A stretch of 64,000 nt of DNA from positions 1 to 64,000 of the forward strand of contig JAHLLK010000003.1 of assembly GCA_020444165.1 (NCBI GenBank), given 5' to 3'. The DNA comes from Deltaproteobacteria bacterium (GTDB lineage Bacteria > Desulfobacterota > Desulfarculia > Desulfarculales > Desulfarculaceae). The translations under genes and the position numbers were made by a program. The notes below the pieces were generated by a model, which ran no database searches, was not told the DNA's origin, and worked only from the letters and a program-made list of their open reading frames with translations. How positions within the stretch are numbered: position 1 is the stretch's first letter; every line of letters starts with the position of its first letter. Below are positions 35,893 to 45,180 of this stretch, in pieces.

Positions 35893-36902
35893 CTTTTCAG
35901 TTCGACACAGAGCACCTGAAAAGCGCGGTGGCCCGCTTCCAGGGACGCAAGATCCTGGTGCTGGGCGATGTCATGCTGGACCGGTTCATCTGGGGCAAGG
36001 TGAGCCGCATCTCTCCCGAAGCGCCGGTGCCGGTGGTGGAGGTGGAGCGCGAGACCTACATGCTGGGTGGCGCGGCCAACGTGGTGCACAACCTCTCGGC
36101 CCTGGGCGCGGAACCGGTGCTTTGCGGCCTGGTGGGCCAGGACGAGGACGGCCATTTGGTGGCCGAGCTGCTGGACGAGCTGGAAGTGCCGCCTGAGGGC
36201 CTGCTTCAGGTGGCCGACCGCCCCACCACCACCAAAACCCGGGTGGTGGCGCACAGCCAGCAGGTGGTCCGGGTGGACCGGGAGCAGCGCCGGGCCATGA
36301 GCCAAGCCGACGTGGCCCGGCTCTTGGAAGTGTTGGACCATTTGCTGCCCTCGTGCGAGGCCCTCATCGTCAGCGACTACGCCAAAGGGGTGATCTGCAA
36401 GGCGGTGATGGAGCCGTTGTTGGCCTCCTTGCAAAGGACCGGCTTCATCGTCACCGTGGACCCCAAGGTGGCCAACCTGAGTCTCTACCGGGGGGCCACG
36501 GTCATCACCCCCAACCACTTGGAGGCCCTGGCCGCCGCCCAGGTGGAGGCGGAGCTGCCCCAGGCGGTGAGCCTGGCCGGCAAGAAGCTCCTGACCACCT
36601 TGGGGGTGGGCCATGTGCTGGTGACCCAGGGGGAAAAGGGCATGACCCTGTTTTCCCCCGACCGGGAAGACCACATCCCCACGGTGGCCAAACAGGTATA
36701 TGATGTGACCGGCGCGGGGGACACGGTGATTTCGACCCTCACCCTGGGCCTGGTGGCCGGTCTGTCCCCCCGGGACGCCGCCCTGTTGGCCAATTTCGCG
36801 GCCGGCCAGGTGGTGGGCGACGTGGGCACCTCGGCGGTCACCGCCGGTCAGTTGCCCTTGGCGGTGGAGCAGGGGGCGCGGGCCTTGGGAAAGGTTGTTT
36901 GA
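35889..36902 (+). CDS. rfaE1: D-glycero-beta-D-manno-heptose-7-phosphate kinase
   Basis: PfkB-family kinase of 337 residues that makes heptose 1,7-bisphosphate for ADP-heptose. It has KILVLGDVMLDRFIWGKVSR, ISPEAPVPVVEV, LGGAANVVHNL and the catalytic base region YDVTGAGDTVISTLTL. It corresponds to the N-terminal half of HldE; the adenylyltransferase half (RfaE2) is absent and must be encoded elsewhere. The frame is open far upstream, but the ATG at 35889 overlaps the GT9 stop and fits the family start. Confidence 0.93.
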   Translation: MTFQFDTEHLKSAVARFQGRKILVLGDVMLDRFIWGKVSRISPEAPVPVVEVERETYMLGGAANVVHNLSALGAEPVLCGLVGQDEDGHLVAELLDELEVPPEGLLQVADRPTTTKTRVVAHSQQVVRVDREQRRAMSQADVARLLEVLDHLLPSCEALIVSDYAKGVICKAVMEPLLASLQRTGFIVTVDPKVANLSLYRGATVITPNHLEALAAAQVEAELPQAVSLAGKKLLTTLGVGHVLVTQGEKGMTLFSPDREDHIPTVAKQVYDVTGAGDTVISTLTLGLVAGLSPRDAALLANFAAGQVVGDVGTSAVTAGQLPLAVEQGARALGKVV

Positions 36903-36904
36903 GC

Positions 36905-37867
36905 ATGGCGCGGTATCTGGTTACCGGCGGGGCGGGGTTCATCGGCTCGCATCTGGTGGAAGCCCTCATCTCCCGGGGAGATGACGTGGTGGTCCTGGAC
37001 AACCTCTCCACGGGCAAAAGGGCCAACCTGAAACCGGCGGAAAACGGGCCGGGGCAACTCACCTTCGTCGAGGGCGACATCACCGACCAGAGCACCTGTC
37101 TGGCCTGCATGCGCGGGGTGGACTACGTGCTGCACCAGGCGGCGCGGCCCAGCGTGCAGCGCTCGGTGGACACCCCCCTGGTCACCCACACGGTCAACGC
37201 CACCGGCTCCCTGAACGTGCTCATCGCCGCCCGGGACGCCCACGTCAAGCGGGTGGTTTTGGCCAGCAGCTCCTCGGTGTACGGCGACGTGGCCGGCGAC
37301 GGCCAGACGCCCAAGGTGGAGACCATGGTCCCGCGGCCCCAAAGCCCCTATGCAGCCAGCAAGGTGGCCATGGAACACTACGCCGCGGCCTGCTGCAAGG
37401 TCTACGGCCTGGAAACCGTGTGCCTGCGCTATTTCAACATCTTTGGGCCGCGCCAGGACCCCGAGTCGGCCTACGCCGCGGTGATTCCGCGTTTTCTCTA
37501 TGCCCTGCGGGACGGCGGCCGGCCCATCATCTGCGGCGACGGCCGCCAGAGCCGCGACTTCACCTACGTGAGCAACGTGGTGGCGGCCAACCTGGCCGCC
37601 TGTGAGGCGCCCGGAGTGGCGGGGGAGGTGTTCAACATCGCCAGCGGGCGGAACTACACCCTGCTGGAGCTGTTGGACCTCCTGGCCGGCTACCTGCGGG
37701 TGACGCCCAACCCCGAATACGTGCCGGGCCGCAATGGCGACGTGCGTCACAGCCTGGCCGCCCTGCAAAAGGCCCAGGAGGCCCTGGACTACCGGGTGAG
37801 GGTGGATTTCGCCCAGGGGATAAAAAACCTGGTGGAACTGGCCCAACAAGGGAAATATCTGGCCTGA
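36905..37867 (+). CDS. UDP-N-acetylhexosamine 4-epimerase-like SDR
   Basis: Extended SDR of 320 residues from the ATG at 36905; a TTG two codons upstream is possible. It has RYLVTGGAGFIGSHLVEAL, VLDNLSTGKRANL, SSSSVYGD, the catalytic YAASK and RYFNIFGPRQDP. The layout is closest to WbpP/GalE-type UDP-GlcNAc or UDP-Glc 4-epimerases that feed O-antigen synthesis. It ends one base into the O-antigen ligase gene. Confidence 0.85.
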   Translation: MARYLVTGGAGFIGSHLVEALISRGDDVVVLDNLSTGKRANLKPAENGPGQLTFVEGDITDQSTCLACMRGVDYVLHQAARPSVQRSVDTPLVTHTVNATGSLNVLIAARDAHVKRVVLASSSSVYGDVAGDGQTPKVETMVPRPQSPYAASKVAMEHYAAACCKVYGLETVCLRYFNIFGPRQDPESAYAAVIPRFLYALRDGGRPIICGDGRQSRDFTYVSNVVAANLAACEAPGVAGEVFNIASGRNYTLLELLDLLAGYLRVTPNPEYVPGRNGDVRHSLAALQKAQEALDYRVRVDFAQGIKNLVELAQQGKYLA

Positions 37868-39135
37868 TGTCGGCAAGCCCCCAAATCGCCGGCTGGTCCG
37901 AGGGCCTGGCTCAGCACGCGGGGGTGTTTTTTCAGGCCGCCCGTCTGTTCCTGCTGACCCTGATCATCACCTTGCCCCTGGCCGAGGTCACCGCCTTCCG
38001 GGAGATCTCGGTCATTGGGGCGTCGGTGTGCCTCTTGTGCTACTTCGGCCTGCGCCGGGAGTTTCCCCGCCGTCCCACCGCCCTGGCCTGGCCCTTGGCG
38101 GCCTTGGTGCTGGTCGCCGCTCTCAGCCTTTTGACCGCGGTGGATTTCTCCTACAGCCTGAAGGAGTTCCGGGGGGAGTTGTTGAAGGGCGTCCTGGTGT
38201 TTTTCACCGGGGTGTACTTCATTCAGGACGAGGAGCACCTGAGTCAGGCCTGGGCCGCCCTGGTGGCCGGGGCGGTGCTCATGGGCGCGGCCGGGATTTA
38301 CTTCTTTTTCGCCGACGGCGGCAGCCTGGCCGGGCACCAAGAGATGCGGGCCGCCTCCCTGCACTATGGTTACCAGGCTTTTGGCACCTACCTGGTAACC
38401 GTGTGGCCCTTCCTGCTCTTGGGCCTCCGCCAGGCCCAGAGCCGCAAGGTCCGGGCCGTGGTGGGCGCGGCCCTGGCGCTGTGCTTCTTCTCGGCCTATC
38501 TCACCTACAGCCGGGCGGTGTGGTGCAGTGTCCTGGTGGAGTCCTGCCTGGTCGCGGTGCTCCTGACCGTGCACCGCAAACGGGCGGCGGCCGTGGCCCT
38601 GGGGGCCGGGCTGGTGCTGTTGGGACTCCTGACCCTGTTGCCCGGTTCCCGCCACGGCGAGACCTGGAGCAAGGCTTGGCACAACCCCGAGAGCATGGGC
38701 GGCACCGGCGGGGATTTGGTCCAGGTGTGGTCCTTTGCCCTGGGGAAGATAGAGGAGCATCCCTTCCGGGGGATCGGCCTGGGCCGGCACAGCTTTTCCA
38801 AGGCTTTCCCCGAGTTCCGGGCCACCCACCAGCCCTTGTTGTGGCACGCCCACAACACCTTCCTGGATCTGGCCTTGCAGCTGGGTGTGCAGGGCCTGGT
38901 GGTGGCCCTGTGGATGCTGGGGGTGTTTCTGTGGGAGCTGTGGCCCCAGGCGCCGCCGGAGCGGCGGCAGGTCTGGGCGGGTTACACCACAGCCGCCCTG
39001 GTGATGGTCGTGGGCTTCACCGTGCGAAATTTGACGGATGATTTTTTCACCGACGATTCGGCCCTGATGTTTTACCTCTTGACCGGTCTGGCCCTGGGGG
39101 GGAAGTGTTTGGCCAAAGAGAGGAAACTGGTCTAA
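37867..39135 (+). CDS. O-antigen ligase family protein (WaaL/Wzy_C)
   Basis: Integral membrane protein of 422 residues with about 11 TM segments. The conserved YSRAVW segment (about 215) and a large periplasmic loop with HAHNTFLDLALQLGVQGL hold the Arg and His typical of WaaL/Wzy_C proteins. In this setting it probably joins O-chains from undecaprenyl pyrophosphate to the lipid A core. A polymerase (Wzy) role cannot be excluded from sequence. Confidence 0.85.
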   Translation: MSASPQIAGWSEGLAQHAGVFFQAARLFLLTLIITLPLAEVTAFREISVIGASVCLLCYFGLRREFPRRPTALAWPLAALVLVAALSLLTAVDFSYSLKEFRGELLKGVLVFFTGVYFIQDEEHLSQAWAALVAGAVLMGAAGIYFFFADGGSLAGHQEMRAASLHYGYQAFGTYLVTVWPFLLLGLRQAQSRKVRAVVGAALALCFFSAYLTYSRAVWCSVLVESCLVAVLLTVHRKRAAAVALGAGLVLLGLLTLLPGSRHGETWSKAWHNPESMGGTGGDLVQVWSFALGKIEEHPFRGIGLGRHSFSKAFPEFRATHQPLLWHAHNTFLDLALQLGVQGLVVALWMLGVFLWELWPQAPPERRQVWAGYTTAALVMVVGFTVRNLTDDFFTDDSALMFYLLTGLALGGKCLAKERKLV

Positions 39136-39297
39136 ACTGCGTGAACGGCCGGGGAAGGCCCCTTGGCCTGGCCGCGGGCCGGGGGTGTCGAGACATTATC
39201 CTGGCCACAGGCTGGCCGACCATCCGGCGGGCCGGACCGGGGGTTCCCCCCGGCAAAGTCGCTATTCGGGCGCCCGCCAAAGGGAGATAACGGCAAG

Positions 39298-40602
39298 ATG
39301 AACATATGTGTGGTTGGCGTGGGCTATGTGGGCCTGGTGACCGGCACCTGCTTTGCCGAGTTCGGGCTGAACGTGACCTGCGTGGATATCGACGCCACGA
39401 AGATCGAGATGCTCCAGGGGGGCAAGGTGCCCATTTACGAGCCGGGCCTGGAGGAGCTGGTGGCCAAGAACAGCCGCGAGGGGCGGCTCTCTTTTTCCAC
39501 CGACCTGGCCGAGGGCATCTCCAAGGCCCTGGTGATCTTCATCGCGGTGGGCACCCCCCAGGGCGATGACGGGGCGGCCAACCTGGAGTTCGTGTGGGAG
39601 GTGGCCCGCTCCATCGGCCAGACCATGGACGACTACAAGGTGGTGGTCACCAAATCCACCGTGCCGGTGGGCACCGGCCACAAGGTGGCGGAGTTGATCA
39701 AGGAGAACCAGAAGCGGGCCCTCAACTTCGACGTGGTGAGCAACCCCGAGTTCCTGCGGGAAGGCTCGGCCCTGGAAGACTTCATGCGCCCCAACCGGGT
39801 GGTGGTGGGCGCGGACAGCGACCAGGCCAAAGCCATCATGAAGGACCTCTATCGGCCGCTGTATCTCTTGGAAACCCCCTTTGTCATCACCTCGGTGGAG
39901 ACCGCGGAGATGATCAAGTACGCCTCCAACGCCTTTTTGGCCACCAAGATCAGCTTCATCAACGAAATGGCCAACATCTGCGAGCGGGTGGGCGCCGACG
40001 TGAACGTGGTGGCCCGGGGCATGGGCCTGGACCGGCGCATCGGGCCCAAATTCCTGCACGCGGGTCCCGGTTTCGGCGGTTCTTGTTTCCCCAAGGACAC
40101 CGAAGCCATCGCCCACCTGGCCCGGGAAAAGGGCTACACCTTCCAGATCGTGGAAGCGGTGATGCAGGTCAATGCACAACAGCGCCTGATCATGGTGGAC
40201 AAGATCGTGGCCGCCCTGGGCGGCGACGCCACGGGCAAGGTGGTGGCCTGCTTGGGGCTCACCTTCAAGCCCAACACCGACGACATGCGGGACGCTCCCA
40301 GCCTGACCATCCTGCCGAAGCTCATGGAGGCCGGCGCCAGGGTGCAGGCCTATGACCCGGCTGGCATGGAACCGGCGGCGGAGCAGATTGCCGGATTTGT
40401 GCCCTGCCAAAATGCCTACGACACCTTGCAGGGCGCGGACCTCTTGCTCATCATGACCGAGTGGAACCAGTTCCGGAACCTGGATTGGTCTCGGGTGAAG
40501 GCGGCCATGCGGGGCCGGGTGGTGGTGGACCTGCGCAACGTCTACGATGCGGAGCGGGTGCGCGAGGAAGGGCTCACCTACTTCAGCGTGGGACGCCCCT
40601 GA
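39298..40602 (+). CDS. ugd: UDP-glucose 6-dehydrogenase
   Basis: Oxidises UDP-glucose to UDP-glucuronate with NAD. The 434 residues have NICVVGVGYVGLVTGTCFAE, STVPVGTG, NPEFLREGSALEDF and the catalytic cysteine in GFGGSCFPKD, plus the C-terminal FKPNTDDMRDAPSL. The start is the ATG at 39298; the frame is open to 39163 without family similarity. UDP-glucuronate is the precursor for Ara4N via ArnA, which links this gene to the ArnC/D/T-like genes, but also for uronic acids in core or O-chain. Confidence 0.95.
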   Translation: MNICVVGVGYVGLVTGTCFAEFGLNVTCVDIDATKIEMLQGGKVPIYEPGLEELVAKNSREGRLSFSTDLAEGISKALVIFIAVGTPQGDDGAANLEFVWEVARSIGQTMDDYKVVVTKSTVPVGTGHKVAELIKENQKRALNFDVVSNPEFLREGSALEDFMRPNRVVVGADSDQAKAIMKDLYRPLYLLETPFVITSVETAEMIKYASNAFLATKISFINEMANICERVGADVNVVARGMGLDRRIGPKFLHAGPGFGGSCFPKDTEAIAHLAREKGYTFQIVEAVMQVNAQQRLIMVDKIVAALGGDATGKVVACLGLTFKPNTDDMRDAPSLTILPKLMEAGARVQAYDPAGMEPAAEQIAGFVPCQNAYDTLQGADLLLIMTEWNQFRNLDWSRVKAAMRGRVVVDLRNVYDAERVREEGLTYFSVGRP

Positions 40603-40609
40603 GCCAGCC

Positions 40610-41164
40610 ATGACCGCCGCGGCGAAAGGACCTCCTCCCCAACTCCTGGTGGTGAGCCTGTTGGCCGGGGAGGAGGTTTGCCGCACCAAAGCGGTGGAGC
40701 TTTTGGCCGCGAGCTTCGGGCCCCTGATCTACCTTTCCCGGGTCTTGGCCTTTCCGGGCCAGGGCTATTATACTCCAGAGATGGGCCCCGGGCTGACCCG
40801 GCGGCTGGCGGCTTTCCGGGAGTTGACCACCCCGGGGCGGCTGGGGGCGCACAAGCGGCTGACCCGGGAAATGGAGCACGAATTGGCCCGGGAAGGCCGG
40901 CGCCAGGTAAACCTGGACCCCGGGCTTTTGGGCCCGGGCGGGTTCATCCTGGCCACCACCAAATGGCGGGGTCATCGCCTGCCCCTGGAGCCGGGGCTCT
41001 ACAGCGAGCTGACCCTTTACTTTCATCACGGCGGCTTCCAACCCTTGCCCTGGACGTATGAGGACTACGCCGGGGCGGAGTTGAGGAAACTGTTGGGCGA
41101 CCTCAGGCGGGCCTATTTGGCTCTGCTCCGGGAGAGCCGCAGCCAGGGGAGAGAAATTTGCTGA
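40610..41164 (+). CDS. DUF4416 family protein
   Basis: A 184-residue protein of the DUF4416 family. I recognise it from the NLDPGLLGPGGFILATTKW segment, the LTLYFHHGGFQPLPWTYEDYA segment and the spacing of the family. No catalytic function is known. It ends inside the start of yicC (7-nt overlap) and so is coupled to the yicC-remA-gmk group, a link that suggests an RNA or nucleotide-related housekeeping role. That is inference only. Confidence 0.78.
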   Translation: MTAAAKGPPPQLLVVSLLAGEEVCRTKAVELLAASFGPLIYLSRVLAFPGQGYYTPEMGPGLTRRLAAFRELTTPGRLGAHKRLTREMEHELAREGRRQVNLDPGLLGPGGFILATTKWRGHRLPLEPGLYSELTLYFHHGGFQPLPWTYEDYAGAELRKLLGDLRRAYLALLRESRSQGREIC

Positions 41165-42036
41165 AATCCATGACCGGATACGGGCGGGGGCAGCACCTCA
41201 CGGCCGAGGGAAGCTGGCTGGTGGAGATGCGTTGCGTGAACTCCCGCTTTCTGGACCCCCATCTGCGCCTGCCCCCGGGCCTGAACTGCCTGGAGGAGCG
41301 CATCAAGAAGCTGTTGGCCCAGCGGCTCTCCCGGGGCCGGGTGGCGCTGACCATCTCGGCCAAAGGCGGGGTGGAGCCGCCGCCCAGCCTGGAGCTGAAC
41401 CGGCCCCTGGTCAAGGAGTTCCTCCGGGTCTTGGACGAGTTGGGCCAGGAGCTGGGCGCGCCGGTGGAGCCCAATCCGGCCCTGTTCCTGGCCAACCGCG
41501 ATCTGGTGCGGGTGAGCGATCCCGAACCTGACCAGGAGAAGATCTGGGCCGAGATCGAGCCGGCCCTGCAAGAAGCCCTGGACGGGGTGGAAGTGATGCG
41601 CCGGGTGGAGGGCGAGGCTCTGGCCGAAGATTTCCGGCAGCGCCTGGAGCGGCTGGATGTCCTGTTCCAGCAGGCCGAGAGCCGCACCCCGGACATCGTG
41701 GAGGCCTACCGCAAGCGCCTCACCGAACGCATCGCCCAGCTTCTGGAGGAGAGCGAACCCGATCCCCAGCGTTTGGCCCTGGAGGTGGCGATCATCGCGG
41801 ACAAATGCGACGTCACCGAAGAAGCGGTGCGGGCCCAGAGCCATCTGGCCCAGTTCCGCTCCTTTCTGAACGAAGCGCAGCCCGTCGGGCGCAAACTGGA
41901 CTTCCTCTTGCAGGAGCTGAACCGCGAGGCCAACACCATCGGCTCCAAAAGCCCCGACGCCGAGGCCAGCCAGTCGGTGGTGGAGATCAAGACCGAGCTG
42001 GAGCGCCTGCGGGAGCAGGTCCAGAATATCGAGTAG
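41158..42036 (+). CDS. YicC family endoribonuclease
   Basis: A 292-residue YicC/YloC protein with KSMTGYGRG at the N-terminus, VEMRCVNSRFLD, SRGRVAL and the conserved C-terminal KLDFLLQELNREANTIGSKS. The family includes stress-related endoribonucleases. The start is TTG at 41158 (MLKSMTGYGRG), the usual family start. The next genes, remA-like and gmk, are its common partners. Confidence 0.9.
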   Translation: MLKSMTGYGRGQHLTAEGSWLVEMRCVNSRFLDPHLRLPPGLNCLEERIKKLLAQRLSRGRVALTISAKGGVEPPPSLELNRPLVKEFLRVLDELGQELGAPVEPNPALFLANRDLVRVSDPEPDQEKIWAEIEPALQEALDGVEVMRRVEGEALAEDFRQRLERLDVLFQQAESRTPDIVEAYRKRLTERIAQLLEESEPDPQRLALEVAIIADKCDVTEEAVRAQSHLAQFRSFLNEAQPVGRKLDFLLQELNREANTIGSKSPDAEASQSVVEIKTELERLREQVQNIE

Positions 42037-42045
42037 GTAGCCCAG

Positions 42046-42333
42046 ATGCCCGGCAAGCTCTTGAACCTGGGTTTCGGCAACTCGGTGGTGGCCCGGCGGG
42101 TTTTGGCCATCGTGAACCCGGCCTCCGCCCCCATGAAACGCCTGCGTGAGGAAGCCCGCCAGGCCGGCCTGTTGGTGGACGCCACCCAAGGCCGCCGCAC
42201 CCGCTCCATCATCATCTGCGACTCCGGCCACGTGGTGCTGAGCGCCATCCAGCCCGAGACCATGGGGCAGCGCTTCGAGCAGACCACTTTCGAGGTCTCG
42301 CAGCTGAAACTGGGCGACGAGGAAGCCAAATGA
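42046..42333 (+). CDS. RemA/DUF370 family protein
   Basis: A 95-residue protein with [20 protein letters not shown] and [15 protein letters not shown], then the [21 protein letters not shown] core typical of DUF370. Bacillus RemA is a DNA-binding regulator of matrix genes. In proteobacteria the role is unknown, but the yicC-remA-gmk order is widely kept. It overlaps gmk by four bases. Confidence 0.88.
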   Translation: MPGKLLNLGFGNSVVARRVLAIVNPASAPMKRLREEARQAGLLVDATQGRRTRSIIICDSGHVVLSAIQPETMGQRFEQTTFEVSQLKLGDEEAK

Positions 42334-42938
42334 GCCCGCGGGGCCAGATCTTCGTGCTCTCCGCCCCTTCGGGTGCGGGCAAGTCCACGGTCAGCAACCT
42401 GGTCCGGGGCCAGCTCACCGGGCTGACCTATTCGGTCAGCCTCACCACCCGGGCCCCGCGGCCCGGCGAGACCGAAGGGGTGGACTACCATTTCGTCAGC
42501 CGGGAGGACTTCCAGGCCCGGGTGGCGGCCGGGGAGATGGCCGAGTGGGCGGAGGTTTTCGGCAACCTCTATGGCACCTCTTCCCGGGTGTTGGAGGAAG
42601 CCCTGGCCGCGGGGCGGGATCTGTGGCTGGAGATCGACGTGGACGGCGCGGCCCAGATCCGGCGCCGTTTTCCGGACGGGGTGTTCATCTTTCTGCTGCC
42701 GCCCGACCCGGCCGAGTTGGAGCGCCGGCTCAAAGCCCGGGCCAGCGAGGACCCCGCCCAAGTGGCCCTTCGCCTGAGCCGGGTGGGGGGAGAGGTGGCC
42801 CAGGCGCCGGCCTACACCCATCTGGTGGTCAACGACCGCCTGGAGCGCGCCGTGGCGGAGGTCCTGGCCATCGTCACGGCCGAACGCCTGCGCACCGCCC
42901 GGCAATGGGCCCTGGTGCGGGGCCGCTGGGGCTGTTAG
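42330..42938 (+). CDS. gmk: Guanylate kinase
   Basis: Phosphorylates GMP to GDP. The 202 residues have the P-loop [11 protein letters not shown], the GMP-binding [17 protein letters not shown] and [12 protein letters not shown], and [17 protein letters not shown]. The length is usual. It is coupled to the RemA-like gene by an ATGA overlap and is followed by rlmB one base after its TAG. Confidence 0.95.
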   Translation: MSPRGQIFVLSAPSGAGKSTVSNLVRGQLTGLTYSVSLTTRAPRPGETEGVDYHFVSREDFQARVAAGEMAEWAEVFGNLYGTSSRVLEEALAAGRDLWLEIDVDGAAQIRRRFPDGVFIFLLPPDPAELERRLKARASEDPAQVALRLSRVGGEVAQAPAYTHLVVNDRLERAVAEVLAIVTAERLRTARQWALVRGRWGC

Positions 42939-42939
42939 C

Positions 42940-43698
42940 TTGGCCGCCGAATCCCCCCGCCTGGTGGTGGGCCGTCACGCCGTGGCCGCGGCCCTGGCCG
43001 GCGATCCCGCTTCCCTGGGTGAGTTGCTGGTGGCCCAGGGCGAGCGCTCCGGTGCGCTCCGGAAGCTGGAGGAGACGGCCCGGGCCCAGGGGGTGAAGGT
43101 GCGGCGGGTGCCCCTGGCCCGGCTGACCGAGTTGTGCCCCGACGGCACGGTGCACCAGGGGGTGGGGCTGATCCTGGCCGCCGCGCCGGCTTATACGGAT
43201 TTGGCCGAGTTGCTCTCCCGGACCCAGGCCGCGGGCGAGGCGGCGTTGGTCCTGGTGGCCGATCATGTGCAAGACCCCCACAACCTGGGGGCCATGATCC
43301 GCTCCGCCGCCGCGGTCGGCGCCCAAGGGGTGGTGATCCCCCGCGACCGGGCCTGCCCCCTGACCCCGGCGGTGGCCAAGGCCGCGGCCGGCGCCCTGCC
43401 GGGCCTGCCGGTGTGCCGGGTCACCAACCTCACCCAGGCCCTGGAAGAGATGAAGGCCGCCGGGCTTTGGGCCCTGGCCGCGGCCACCCGGGGAGGGCCG
43501 CCGCCCTGGGAGTTGGACCTCCGGATGCCCTTGGCCCTGGTGGTGGGCGGGGAGCACAAGGGCGTCTCGCCCCGCCTTTTGGGCGCCTGCGATTTCACGG
43601 CCAGCCTTCCCTTGGCGCCGGGGGTGGAAAGCCTCAACGCCTCGGTGGCTGCGGGCATTCTGTTGTTCGAGGCGCTCAGGCAGCGCCGGGTAGTGTGA
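42940..43698 (+). CDS. rlmB: 23S rRNA 2'-O-methyltransferase RlmB-like
   Basis: SpoU/TrmH-family methyltransferase of 252 residues with an N-terminal L30e-like RNA-binding domain (about 5-80) and a C-terminal trefoil-knot SPOUT domain. Motifs: VADHVQDPHNLGAMIRSAAA (motif 1), VVGGEHKGVSPRLL (motif 2) and LPLAPGVESLNASVAAGILL (motif 3). The likely target is G2251 of 23S rRNA. The start is TTG at 42940. Other TrmH-family targets are possible. Confidence 0.9.
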   Translation: MAAESPRLVVGRHAVAAALAGDPASLGELLVAQGERSGALRKLEETARAQGVKVRRVPLARLTELCPDGTVHQGVGLILAAAPAYTDLAELLSRTQAAGEAALVLVADHVQDPHNLGAMIRSAAAVGAQGVVIPRDRACPLTPAVAKAAAGALPGLPVCRVTNLTQALEEMKAAGLWALAAATRGGPPPWELDLRMPLALVVGGEHKGVSPRLLGACDFTASLPLAPGVESLNASVAAGILLFEALRQRRVV

Positions 43699-43714
43699 AA
43701 CTCTCTGGAAAATA

Positions 43715-43744
43715 TTGACTTTCCCCCCGCTTCGTTATTATAAT
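43715..43744 (+). promoter_or_regulatory. Strong sigma-70-type promoter
   Basis: TTGACT at 43715-43720 and a perfect TATAAT at 43739-43744 with an 18-nt spacer. It lies 17 nt after the rlmB stop and about 30 nt before the start of the 68-residue small protein. Confidence 0.78.
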
Positions 43745-43774
43745 TTAACTGGACTACCCAGGGGAGCAGGGGAG

Positions 43775-43981
43775 ATGAACACCATCGGTTCCTTGCACAA
43801 CACCATCGGCCACATGGCCCAGCGTCACCTGCTGCAGGCCAAGGTGAATAGTCTGCGCCTGGATACCCATCAGGATATCATGGCCCAATCCGCGGCCCAG
43901 AAAAACCGCCTGGCCCAGCAGAAGACCCTGTTGGAAAACATGGCGGGCAACGCGCCGGTGGTGGTCAGTTCCCGCGTTTGA
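43775..43981 (+). CDS. Small hypothetical protein with own promoter and terminator
   Basis: A 68-residue protein rich in Gln, His and Ala, largely predicted helical (about residues 8-58), with no cysteine, no signal peptide and no family I know. The ATG at 43775 has a good GGGGAG upstream (AGCAGGGGAG). The promoter at 43715-43744 and terminator at 44009-44036 make a single-gene unit, so the product may be abundant. The C-terminal GNAPVVVSSRV is less helical. Function not known. Confidence 0.7.
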   Translation: MNTIGSLHNTIGHMAQRHLLQAKVNSLRLDTHQDIMAQSAAQKNRLAQQKTLLENMAGNAPVVVSSRV

Positions 43982-44008
43982 TCCCCGGCGCCCTGTGCCC
44001 CGCCCCAC

Positions 44009-44036
44009 ACCCCGCTTGGTGCGGGGTTTTTGTTTG
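44009..44036 (+). terminator. Intrinsic terminator
   Basis: A 7-bp stem (44009-44015 with 44021-44027) with a 5-nt loop is followed by TTTTTGTTT. It ends the transcript of the 68-residue protein 28 nt after its stop. Confidence 0.85.
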
Positions 44037-44124
44037 GCCCGAAAGTTCCATGGCTTAAAGCTGTATTCTTCCCTTGCCCAGGAGCGAAAAGCGCCTGGCA
44101 ACGCTTGCAAGGCGGGGTGACCCC

Positions 44125-44598
44125 ATGATGAATGATCTCATCAATCCCAAGGACCCTCTGATCCGGCGGCTTCGGATTTTCATCAAGCTGGCGGTGCGGG
44201 CCCTGGCCGTATTGATGACCCTGGTGATTCTCCTGGGGGTGGTCGATGTGGGGATCACCCTCTATGAACGCCTGGTGTCCCCGCCCTTCATGATCTTGAC
44301 CATGAGCGACATCCTGGCCACCTTTGGCGCCTTCATGGCCGTGTTGATCGCCATTGAAATATTCGTGAATATAAACATTTATTTGCGCGACGACGTAATT
44401 CACGTCAAAATCGTGATGGCCACGGCGCTCATGGCCATCGCCCGGAAGGTGATCATCCTGGATTTCAACGAATTGGACCCAGCCTACATCTACGCCACCG
44501 CGGCGGTGGTCCTGGCCATGAGCGTAGGATACTTTCTGGTGTCCCGTTATGGCGGCGGGGAAATCAATGTTTGTCAGCAAAACCCGGAAGAAGACTGA
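44125..44598 (+). CDS. PsiE-like inner-membrane protein
   Basis: A 157-residue protein with four TM segments (about 22-42, 58-78, 88-108, 117-137 from this start). The DVIHVKIVMATALMAIARKVI segment and the overall pattern match the phosphate-starvation-inducible PsiE family, whose function is unknown. The ATG at 44125 follows GGGGTGA; an earlier in-frame start at 44074 lacks a ribosome site. No Pho box was recognised upstream. Confidence 0.72.
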   Translation: MMNDLINPKDPLIRRLRIFIKLAVRALAVLMTLVILLGVVDVGITLYERLVSPPFMILTMSDILATFGAFMAVLIAIEIFVNINIYLRDDVIHVKIVMATALMAIARKVIILDFNELDPAYIYATAAVVLAMSVGYFLVSRYGGGEINVCQQNPEED

Positions 44599-44628
44599 GC
44601 GCGGCGACCCGCCGGGCCAGGCCTAATC

Positions 44629-44919
44629 ATGTCCCGCTCCCAAAGACTGCATATCTGGTTCAGCGATGGCTGGCAGCTGCACATTTTCCAGGACCTGGGC
44701 AGTGCGGTGGTGATCTCACCTTTTCCCAACAGCAAAAGCTATCAACTGGACAGCCCCGAGGCGGTCCCCTACGTGGCGGCTCTGTCCCTGAACAGCAAGC
44801 TGGTGACCCTGTGCGAGGAGGTGTTCGGCCGCGCGCCGTGGGAGATCACCGGCAAGCCGCGGCGCACCGGCGGAGCCTTGCCCCAGGTAAGCCGCACCCT
44901 GGTGGGCGACCCGGCCTGA
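44629..44919 (+). CDS. Hypothetical protein, 96 residues
   Basis: A small soluble protein without signal peptide or known domain. It has aromatic residues near the start (HIWFSDGWQLHIF) and a basic C-terminus. The ribosome site is poor, but codon usage matches the neighbours, and it lies between two plausible genes in the same direction with short spacers. Probably real, function unknown. Confidence 0.55.
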   Translation: MSRSQRLHIWFSDGWQLHIFQDLGSAVVISPFPNSKSYQLDSPEAVPYVAALSLNSKLVTLCEEVFGRAPWEITGKPRRTGGALPQVSRTLVGDPA

Positions 44920-44955
44920 GCCTTGCCCCTCCCTCCGGAAGGAACCCTGTCTCTC

Positions 44956-45180
44956 ATGCACGACCCCACCCGCGGCAAGATCAAGTGTCCGGCTTGCGGC
45001 TCCTTGCGCCTGGCCCGCTTGGTGTACGGCCTGTGGGGGGCGCCGCCCAGCCCGGACATCCTGGAAGCCCTGGACCGGGGCGAAGTGATGCTGGGGGAGT
45101 GGGACTTCGGTCCCACCTCACCCTCGCACGCCTGCCTGGATTGCGGCCACCAGTTCCGCTGCCTGCAACTACTTGAGTAG
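44956..45180 (+). CDS. Small zinc-ribbon protein
   Basis: A protein of 74 residues from the ATG at 44956 (a TTG at 44923 would add 11). Two cysteine pairs, KCPACGSLRL and CLDCGHQF, form a zinc ribbon of about 50 residues. GGAAGGA at 44936-44942 supports a start hereabouts. Possibly nucleic-acid binding or structural; no family name can be given. Confidence 0.6.
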   Translation: MHDPTRGKIKCPACGSLRLARLVYGLWGAPPSPDILEALDRGEVMLGEWDFGPTSPSHACLDCGHQFRCLQLLE

